Assembly: GCA_038200385.1 (NCBI GenBank)
Contig: JBBPYA010000081.1
Coordinates: 1 to 6,822, forward strand
DNA: 6,822 nucleotides
Source of the DNA: JBBPYA01 sp038200385
GTDB taxonomy: Bacteria > Actinomycetota > Actinomycetes > Mycobacteriales > Geodermatophilaceae
Direction: 5' to 3'
This document shows positions 1 to 4,787 of the stretch, piece by piece (the stretch's first letter is position 1; the number at the start of each line of letters is the position of its first letter). The notes beneath the pieces were generated by a model. That model was given only the letters and a program-made list of their open reading frames with translations, had not been told where the DNA came from and searched no databases. The translations under genes were made by a program, and so were the position numbers.

Positions 1-15
1 CCGGGGCCGGTCGAA

Positions 16-22
16 ACGGAGA
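16..22 (+). promoter_or_regulatory. Ribosome-binding site for rne
   Basis: ACGGAGA lies just before the ATG at 26, with 4 bases between the GGAG core and the start. This is rather close, but it is the only Shine-Dalgarno-like stretch here and it supports the ATG at 26. The reading frame is open to the left edge of the window, so a start further upstream cannot be fully excluded. Confidence 0.55.
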
Positions 23-25
23 CCG

Positions 26-3000
26 ATGCTCGACACCGAGCAGACCACCGATCCCGCTGCCGCCGACTCGGTGCAGCCGAGCGGACCGCAATCCACCCCC
101 GACCAGGACAGTGCCGGCCAGCCGACGGTTGAGGCCAGCCAGCGGACCCGGCCTGGCACCAAGGCCACGAAGGCCACGAAGGCCACGAAGGCCACGAAGG
201 CCACGAAGGCCACGAAGGCCACGAAGGCCACGAAGGCGAGCGAAGCTATCCAAACCCCTATGGCCACCACGGCCACAAAGGCAGCCGCCGCACCCAACGG
301 CGCCGAGTCGACGTCGGCCTCCGGGTCGGGGGATGCCGGGGCGGCCGCCGCTCCGACGAAGGCCCCCAGGGAGGCCCGGGCCACGAAGGCGACCAGGGCC
401 GCGAAGGCGTCCGCTCCGGCCGAGGCAGTCGCTCCAGCCGACCCGCCGGAAGCTACCGAGGCAGCTAGCGCCACCAAGGCGACGAAGGCCACCAGGGCGA
501 CGAAGGCCACCCAGGCGAGCAAGGCCCCCAAGGCCCCCAAGGCCGCCAAGGCGGCTGCGGACGCTCCGGGACCCCGCGCGGAGGTCGGCGGAACCCAGAC
601 GGGAGACGTCGACGTTGCCGCACCGGACAGTGCCGCCCCCGGCCCGGCCGCCGAGGCGACCAGGCCCGCCAAGTCGACCAGGGCCGGCAAGGCCGCCAAG
701 GCCGCCAAGGCCGCCAAGGCCGCCAAGGCGACGAAGGCCACCGAGGCCACCGAGGCCACCGAGGCCACCGAGGCCAGCGAGACCAGCGAGGCCACCAAGG
801 CGACGAAGGCCACCAAGGCCAGGGCCACCAAGGCCCGCCCGGCCGACGGTGCTGCGCTGGAGGGCGAGACTGCGGTCGCGGCGGCCGAGGACGCCAAACC
901 GGCGCCCGCGCGCAAGCGGACCCGCAAGGCCACCGCTGCGCCCTTCGACGGGGGGGCGGACACCGCACTCCCCGCGGAGCAGAGCCCGCCCCCGGCGGCC
1001 GCGCCTGCCGTGATGTTCATGCCGCCGACCCCGGTTCAGGCCGAGCCGGAGGCCCCCGCGCAACGATCGCGGCGCCGCCGCGCCCCAGCTGACCCGGCGA
1101 CTGATCAGGTTTCGGCCGACACAGCCGGGACCGCTGAATCGGACACCGCAGCCGACGGGGCGAAGCCGCGGCGGACCAGGGCCCGCAAGGCCGCGGGGGG
1201 ACCGCTCGAGGGCGGCCCGCCGACCGAGCATGCCGGGACACCGGAGGCCGCCGAGCCGACCGAGGAGGAGGCACCGGCCGAGGGCGACGGAGGCTCGGAC
1301 GGCGAGCCGCGACGGCGCCGCCGGGGACGTCGGGGACGTGGTCGCGGTCGCTCCGGTGAGGACCGCAACGACGAGGCGGCAGCCTCGGATGGACCAGCGG
1401 CGCAGGCCGCCGGCGGGGACCAGCAGGCGGCGGGTTCCGAGGAGCCCGCGATGCAGGCGGAGCCCGGGGACGGTGCGCAGACCGGCGACGACCCGGACTC
1501 CGACGGTGAGTCGTCCTCCACCCGGCGTCGCCGTCGGCGTCGGCGGCGCGGCGAGGACGGCGACGAGTCGACCCCGACCGACAGCACACCCGCCCGCCAG
1601 CGCGAGCGCGCCGTCGACGAGGTCCGCGGCGTTCGAGGGTCGACCCGGTTGGAGGCCAAGCGGCAGCGCCGGCGCGAGGGCCGCGACCAGGGACGCAAGC
1701 GCCCCCCGATCCTGAGCGAGGCCGAGTTCCTGGCCCGTCGGGAGTCGGTGGAGCGGGTGATGGCCGTCCGGCAGCGGGGCGACCGGACCCAGATCGCCGT
1801 GCTGGAGGACGACATCCTCGTCGAGCACTACGTCACCAAGGCCAGCGCGACGTCCTTCGCGGGCAACGTCTACCTCGGCCGGGTGCAGAACGTGCTGCCC
1901 AGCATGGAGGCGGCGTTCATCGACATCGGCAAGGGACGCAACGCCGTCCTGTACGCCGGGGAAGTCAACTGGGATGCCGCCGGGCTGGCCGGCAAGTCCC
2001 GCTCCATAGAGCAGGCGCTCAGGTCCGGCGACAAGGTCCTGGTCCAGGTGTCCAAGGACCCCATCGGGCAGAAGGGCGCGCGGCTGACCAGCCAGATCAG
2101 CCTGCCGGGGCGGTACCTGGTGTTCGTACCCAACGGGTCCATGACAGGGATCAGCCGCAAGCTGCCCGACGTCGAGCGGCAGCGGCTCAAGGACATCCTG
2201 CGCCGGATCGTGCCGGAGGAGTCCGGGGTCATCATCCGGACCGCGGCCGAGGGCGCCAGCGAGGAGGAGCTGACCCGCGACGTCGAGCGGCTCCGGGCGC
2301 AGTGGGAGGTCATCAGCGAGCGCGCCGAGCGGGCCGACACCGGTGCCCCGTCCCTGCTGTACGAAGAGCCCGATCTGGCCATCCGGGTCGTCCGGGACGT
2401 GTTCAACGAGGACTTCACCCGGCTGGCGGTCTCCGGCGACGAGGTGTGGGAGACCCTGCAGGATTACATCGCGCACGTGGCGCCGGACCTCGCGCCGCGC
2501 CTGTCCCGGTTCACCGGCGAGGGCGATCTGTTCGCGGACCTGCGGGTCGACGAGCAGTTGCTCAAGGCGCTGGACCGCAAGGTCTTCCTGCCCTCCGGTG
2601 GCTCGCTCGTCATCGACCGGACCGAGGCGATGACGGTGGTCGACGTCAACACCGGCAAGTTCGTCGGCGCCGGCGGCAACCTTGAGCAGACCGTCACCCG
2701 GAACAACCTGGAGGCGGCGGAGGAGATCGTCCGCCAACTCCGGCTGCGCGACGTCGGCGGCATCATCGTCATCGACTTCATCGACATGCTGCTGGAGACC
2801 AACCGGGACCTGGTGCTGCGCCGGCTCACCGAGTGCCTGGGTCGGGACCGGACCAAGCACCAGGTGGCCGAGGTCACCTCGCTCGGATTGGTGCAGATGA
2901 CCCGCAAGCGGGTCGGGCAGGGCCTGCTCGAGGCGTTCTCCGAGCCATGCGAGGTGTGCAACGGCCGCGGCCTGATCGTGCACTCCGAGCCGGTGGACTC

Positions 3001-3679
3001 CGGCTCGAAGCGGTCCGGGTTAAACGGCGGCGGCCGATCGGAGCGGCGCGCCGACAACGGCGGGGGTCGGGGCGAGCAGGCGTCGGGGCGGCGGACCAGG
3101 TCCGCCACCGGTCGCGATCCGAACGCTCCGGGACCGCACACGGTGGCAGCCGCCGGCCGTAACGGCACGGACGGGGATCAGGACGTCCCGGAGTCCGGCG
3201 CCGTGGACCCGGCGGCACCGCCGGACACCACGCCGGTGGCGACCGACAACGACTTCGCGCAGGGATCCGCCAGCGTCCACGGGGACCGGGGAGCAGCGCA
3301 GAAGGCAGCGGCCGACCCCGTCGCCGCACCGCCGGCCCCGCGACGGCGTCGTTCGGCCAGCCGGGCGACCACGAAGGTTGCCGAGGCCGCGGAGGTCCAG
3401 CTCCCGGTGGCCGACGCGGCACCGACCGCCGCGCCCCAGCCAGAGGCGCCGGTGTCACCCACCGACCCGTCGCCGGCGGAATCAGTCGTCGAGCCCGAGC
3501 CGGCGGAATCTGCTCCCGAGCCCGCACCGGCGGAATCGGTGGCCGCACCGGCGACATCAGTGGCCGGGCCCGAGCCGGCGGTGCCCGCCGCCGACCCGTC
3601 GCCGCCGGCAGACCCGCCCCGGCGCCGGCGCCGGGCGGCGAGCCGCCCGGCCGGACCACCCGTGGCGGTCGACCAGTAG
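26..3679 (+). CDS. rne: Ribonuclease E/G (actinobacterial RNase E) with long disordered flanks
   Basis: Endoribonuclease that cuts single-stranded RNA in mRNA decay and rRNA/tRNA maturation, and in many bacteria scaffolds an RNA degradosome. The core spans roughly residues 573-985. It contains an S1 domain (GNVYLGR from 613; F631 probably matches E. coli F57), an RNase H-like part, a likely 5'-monophosphate sensor pair R738-T739, and a DNase I-like site. The expected Mg-binding aspartates are D873 (DVNTGK) and D917 (DFIDM). C975-E-V-C978 is the zinc link of the tetramer. Residues 1-570 are low-complexity: Ala-Thr-Lys and related triads, then Arg-rich islands at 429-442 and about nine arginines from 500. 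The C-terminal 230 residues are also disordered, with P-R4-SASR (1106-1113) and P-R5-AASR (1199-1207). The core in the middle matches the arrangement known for Streptomyces and mycobacterial RNase E, but 1217 residues is long. One TTA codon encodes L999. The start at 26 is favoured by its ribosome-binding site. Assignment of the core is secure; roles of the flanks are inference. Confidence 0.96.
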   Translation: MLDTEQTTDPAAADSVQPSGPQSTPDQDSAGQPTVEASQRTRPGTKATKATKATKATKATKATKATKATKASEAIQTPMATTATKAAAAPNGAESTSASGSGDAGAAAAPTKAPREARATKATRAAKASAPAEAVAPADPPEATEAASATKATKATRATKATQASKAPKAPKAAKAAADAPGPRAEVGGTQTGDVDVAAPDSAAPGPAAEATRPAKSTRAGKAAKAAKAAKAAKATKATEATEATEATEASETSEATKATKATKARATKARPADGAALEGETAVAAAEDAKPAPARKRTRKATAAPFDGGADTALPAEQSPPPAAAPAVMFMPPTPVQAEPEAPAQRSRRRRAPADPATDQVSADTAGTAESDTAADGAKPRRTRARKAAGGPLEGGPPTEHAGTPEAAEPTEEEAPAEGDGGSDGEPRRRRRGRRGRGRGRSGEDRNDEAAASDGPAAQAAGGDQQAAGSEEPAMQAEPGDGAQTGDDPDSDGESSSTRRRRRRRRRGEDGDESTPTDSTPARQRERAVDEVRGVRGSTRLEAKRQRRREGRDQGRKRPPILSEAEFLARRESVERVMAVRQRGDRTQIAVLEDDILVEHYVTKASATSFAGNVYLGRVQNVLPSMEAAFIDIGKGRNAVLYAGEVNWDAAGLAGKSRSIEQALRSGDKVLVQVSKDPIGQKGARLTSQISLPGRYLVFVPNGSMTGISRKLPDVERQRLKDILRRIVPEESGVIIRTAAEGASEEELTRDVERLRAQWEVISERAERADTGAPSLLYEEPDLAIRVVRDVFNEDFTRLAVSGDEVWETLQDYIAHVAPDLAPRLSRFTGEGDLFADLRVDEQLLKALDRKVFLPSGGSLVIDRTEAMTVVDVNTGKFVGAGGNLEQTVTRNNLEAAEEIVRQLRLRDVGGIIVIDFIDMLLETNRDLVLRRLTECLGRDRTKHQVAEVTSLGLVQMTRKRVGQGLLEAFSEPCEVCNGRGLIVHSEPVDSGSKRSGLNGGGRSERRADNGGGRGEQASGRRTRSATGRDPNAPGPHTVAAAGRNGTDGDQDVPESGAVDPAAPPDTTPVATDNDFAQGSASVHGDRGAAQKAAADPVAAPPAPRRRRSASRATTKVAEAAEVQLPVADAAPTAAPQPEAPVSPTDPSPAESVVEPEPAESAPEPAPAESVAAPATSVAGPEPAVPAADPSPPADPPRRRRRAASRPAGPPVAVDQ
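164..235 (+). repeat. Eight perfect tandem copies of a 9-bp unit, encoding Ala-Thr-Lys
   Basis: The unit GCCACGAAG is repeated eight times without a mismatch, in frame with rne, giving (ATK)8 at residues 47-70. A diverged unit encoding GTK precedes it. Because the unit is a multiple of three, slippage would change protein length without a frameshift. Identical codons across all copies indicate recent expansion rather than selection on amino acids alone. Confidence 0.97.
470..550 (+). repeat. Diverged 9-bp repeat block in rne (nine basic triads)
   Basis: Nine in-frame triplet groups of the form GCN-NNN-AAG or a close variant encode ATK, ATR, ATQ, ASK, APK and AAK at residues 149-175. Codon choice varies between units (GCC/GCG, ACC/ACG), so this looks like an older, decayed version of the perfect array at 164-235. 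Confidence 0.85.
692..832 (+). repeat. Compound 9-bp repeat in rne: AAK x4, ATE x4, then ATK units
   Basis: Four copies of GCCGCCAAG (692-727) are followed by one GCGACGAAG, four copies of GCCACCGAG (737-772), two Ser-Glu variants, and then several ATK units to 832. The protein switches from basic (residues 223-237) to acidic (238-255) and back to basic (256-269). The two homogeneous sub-arrays suggest separate local expansions after point changes in the unit, including an AAG-to-GAG change that reverses charge. Confidence 0.93.
3473..3558 (+). repeat. 27-bp period repeat in the RNase E C-terminal tail
   Basis: CCGGCGGAATC recurs at 3473, 3500 and 3527, exactly 27 bp apart, with a decayed copy at 3548. 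In frame it encodes Pro-Ala-Glu-Ser every nine residues (1150, 1159, 1168) within a Pro/Glu/Ala-rich stretch. It is acidic, in contrast to the Arg-rich motifs on either side of it. Confidence 0.8.
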
Positions 3680-3724
3680 CCTCCCCGGCCGGTGACCGTG
3701 TGGTGCCCCGGCGGCGGCGTCGGG

Positions 3725-3730
3725 TATCGT
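3725..3730 (+). promoter_or_regulatory. Possible -10 element for rplU-rpmA transcription
   Basis: TATCGT fits the actinobacterial TAnnnT pattern for the main sigma factor and stands out in a GC-rich spacer. A weak -35 match (GTGCCC, 3703-3708) sits 16 bp upstream. A start about seven bases downstream would put the 3739-3757 hairpin at the very 5' end of the transcript and give a leader of about 105 bases. The -35 is poor, so this is tentative; rplU could also be read through from rne. Confidence 0.35.
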
Positions 3731-3738
3731 TGTCCACC

Positions 3739-3757
3739 GCGCGCCGTACCGGCGCGC
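3739..3757 (+). other. GC-rich hairpin in the rne-rplU spacer (leader stem or weak terminator)
   Basis: GCGCGCCG and CGGCGCGC form a perfect 8-bp stem with a three-base TAC loop. The following bases CTCTTGTGT hold a few Ts but no true T-run. It lies 60 bp after the rne stop and about 85 bp before the rplU start. It could end rne transcripts, protect their 3' end, or form the 5' stem of an rplU leader. Bacillus has an L21 leader RNA before rplU, but I see nothing that ties this hairpin to that family. Confidence 0.6.
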
Positions 3758-3805
3758 CTCTTGTGTGGGTAGGGCCGGCCGATAGGCGTGCACCCGCCGC
3801 ACGAT

Positions 3806-3829
3806 GACATCGGTCGAGACATCGGGTCG
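3806..3829 (+). repeat. Short direct repeat just upstream of the rplU ribosome-binding site
   Basis: GACATCGGTCG (3806-3816) is followed one base later by GACATCGGGTCG (3818-3829), identical except for one inserted G. The copies end four bases before the AGGAG of rplU. This could be chance in a short GC-rich spacer or an RNA-binding site for feedback control; no function is shown. Confidence 0.5.
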
Positions 3830-3832
3830 GGC

Positions 3833-3837
3833 AGGAG
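3833..3837 (+). promoter_or_regulatory. Ribosome-binding site for rplU
   Basis: AGGAG lies six bases before the GTG at 3844. It decides for this GTG start, which yields the canonical L21 N-terminus MYAVVKTGGRQY, over the out-of-frame ATG at 3804. Confidence 0.85.
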
Positions 3838-3843
3838 CAGGTT

Positions 3844-4425
3844 GTGTACGCAGTGGTGAAGACCGGCGGACGGCAGTACCGCGTCGCCGTCGGAGACGTC
3901 CTCGACGTCGGGCGGCTCCAAGGGGAGCGCGGCGAAGCTGTCTGGCTGTCCGCGGTCCTGGTCGTGGACGGCACCGACGTGACCACGAGCGCCGACGACC
4001 TGGCTGGCATCGCGGTGACCGGCGAGGTGGTCGGGCACGGACGCGGCCCGAAGATCCGGATCCTGAAGTACAAGAACAAGACCGGCTACCGCAAGCGTCA
4101 GGGTCACCGCCAGGACCTGACCCGGCTCAAGGTCACCGGCATCGGCTCGGAGACCATGGAGTCGCTGCGTGCTACCCGGCGCGCGGCCGGGGACGCAAGC
4201 GCCACCGACGCCGCGACGACGGACGCGGCGACGGAGGACACCGCTACGGCGGACACCGCTACGGCGGACACGGCTACGGCGGACGCCAAGACGGCCGACA
4301 CCGAGAGCGGGACCGCGGACGACGCGACCGCGTCGGCAACCGACAGCAGCAAGCTGGAGGCGGAGGACGCCACGCCTGATGCCGAGGCCGGCTCCGACGA
4401 CGACACCGACGAGACAGGGGAGTAG
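3844..4425 (+). CDS. rplU: 50S ribosomal protein L21 (bL21) with an acidic repetitive C-terminal tail
   Basis: Structural protein of the large ribosomal subunit that binds 23S rRNA near L20. Residues 1-100 are a full L21: the start MYAVVKTGGRQY and the family signature around K75-T93 (KYKNKTGYRKRQGHRQ) are intact. The usual length is about 100-105 residues. This protein has 193, adding about 93 residues (101-193) rich in Ala, Thr, Asp and Glu, with about 26 acidic and 5 basic residues. The tail includes three tandem DTATA units. It starts at GTG with a good ribosome-binding site. rpmA follows after 8 bp, so the pair is surely co-transcribed. The tail is in frame with no frameshift sign and ends at the TAG that overlaps the rpmA ribosome-binding site, so it is not a read-through artefact. 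Its role is unknown; extended L21 proteins occur in some other bacteria. Confidence 0.97.
   Translation: MYAVVKTGGRQYRVAVGDVLDVGRLQGERGEAVWLSAVLVVDGTDVTTSADDLAGIAVTGEVVGHGRGPKIRILKYKNKTGYRKRQGHRQDLTRLKVTGIGSETMESLRATRRAAGDASATDAATTDAATEDTATADTATADTATADAKTADTESGTADDATASATDSSKLEAEDATPDAEAGSDDDTDETGE
4237..4284 (+). repeat. 15-bp tandem repeat in the rplU tail, encoding Asp-Thr-Ala-Thr-Ala
   Basis: The unit GACACCGCTACGGCG occurs at 4237 and 4252, with a one-mismatch copy at 4267, followed by another GAC codon. It encodes DTATA three times (residues 132-146). The region before it (4205-4236) is made of related ACG/GCG/GAC codons and looks like a decayed extension of the same array. GCT is otherwise uncommon for Ala here, which supports copying of the unit. 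Confidence 0.9.
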
Positions 4426-4428
4426 GAG
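4424..4428 (+). promoter_or_regulatory. Ribosome-binding site for rpmA, overlapping the rplU stop codon
   Basis: AGGAG begins inside the rplU TAG stop and lies five bases before the rpmA ATG. A ribosome ending rplU covers this site, so the two proteins are probably translationally coupled and made in matched amounts. Confidence 0.85.
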
Positions 4429-4433
4429 CAGAC

Positions 4434-4697
4434 ATGGCACACAAGAAGGGCGCCTCCTCCTCGCGCAACGGGCGGGACTCCGCCGCGCAGCGGCTCGGCG
4501 TCAAGCGGTACGGCGGGCAGCTCGTCAAGTCCGGCGAGATCATCGTCCGGCAGCGCGGGACCCACTTCCACCCCGGTCCGAATGTCGGCCGTGGCAGTGA
4601 CGACACCCTGTTCGCGATGGCGGCCGGCTCGGTCACCTTCGGGACCAAGCGGGGTCGCAGGCAGATCAGCATCGAGCCGGTGCAGCCCCAGGCCTGA
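4434..4697 (+). CDS. rpmA: 50S ribosomal protein L27 (bL27)
   Basis: Large-subunit protein whose N-terminus reaches the peptidyl transferase centre and helps place tRNA ends. The 87 residues match the family length. The N-terminus is MAHKKGASSSRNGRDS, followed by the conserved RLGVKRYGGQ and the glycine-rich GTHFHPGPNVGRG. The protein begins directly with the mature form after Met, without the cleavable leader that Firmicutes L27 carries and that the Prp protease removes. It lies 8 bp after rplU and is followed by a 90-bp spacer with a strong hairpin before obgE. No oddities are seen. Confidence 0.98.
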   Translation: MAHKKGASSSRNGRDSAAQRLGVKRYGGQLVKSGEIIVRQRGTHFHPGPNVGRGSDDTLFAMAAGSVTFGTKRGRRQISIEPVQPQA

Positions 4698-4726
4698 GCC
4701 CGGCACCACCACAGACGCCATCCAGA

Positions 4727-4754
4727 GGGGCGGGCCGGGTCTCCGGCCCGCCCC
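4727..4754 (+). terminator. Perfect 12-bp GC hairpin between rpmA and obgE
   Basis: GGGGCGGGCCGG and CCGGCCCGCCCC pair without a mismatch around a GTCT tetraloop, 29 bases after the rpmA stop. There is no T-run after the stem (ACTGCTGG follows), so by the classical definition it is incomplete. Actinobacteria often use hairpins without a U-tract. It could be a full or partial terminator lowering obgE-proB expression relative to the ribosomal genes, or a 3' stability element protecting rplU-rpmA mRNA. The hairpin itself is certain; its function is inferred. Confidence 0.65.
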
Positions 4755-4772
4755 ACTGCTGGCCGCCGCCTG

Positions 4773-4780
4773 AAGGGGAG
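4773..4780 (+). promoter_or_regulatory. Ribosome-binding site for obgE
   Basis: AAGGGGAG lies seven bases before the GTG at 4788 and selects that codon, which gives the canonical Obg N-terminus. It is 18 bases after the hairpin at 4727-4754, so it would stay accessible when that stem forms. Confidence 0.85.
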
Positions 4781-4787
4781 ACACACC

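Noticed and set aside
260..262. Internal ATG (residue 79) as an alternative rne start that would skip the perfect repeat
   Set aside because: No Shine-Dalgarno precedes it (CAAACCCCT), whereas ATG 26 has one. In addition, codon bias continues unchanged upstream.
164..832. Possible CRISPR-like or regulatory repeat array
   Set aside because: Units are 9 bp with no spacers, stay in the rne reading frame and keep a coding triad pattern, so this is a coding minisatellite.
465..968. Minus-strand frame encoding a Trp-Pro-rich repeat protein
   Set aside because: The PWRPWRP-like pattern is only the reverse complement of the 9-bp rne repeats; no ribosome-binding site or domain supports it.
111..1013. 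Plus-strand frame encoding an Arg-Pro repeat protein inside rne
   Set aside because: This is the 9-bp repeat read in another frame. Base use at third positions fits the rne frame, and no start signal supports a nested gene.
3761..3788. Second promoter candidate TTGTGT - 16 bp - TAGGCG in the rplU spacer
   Set aside because: The -10 lacks the final T expected of TAnnnT and the -35 is partial. TATCGT at 3725 is the better candidate.
3804..3843. ATG at 3804 as an upstream start for rplU
   Set aside because: It is out of frame with L21 (40 bp before the GTG), has no ribosome-binding site, and the GTG at 3844 gives the canonical N-terminus.
2874..4079. Long minus-strand open frame of 401 residues (and one of 420 residues at 3178-4440)
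   Set aside because: It runs antisense through the RNase E tail, the spacer and the L21 core. In very GC-rich DNA, stop codons are rare in all frames. The product shows no recognisable domain, and the sense strand has secure genes.
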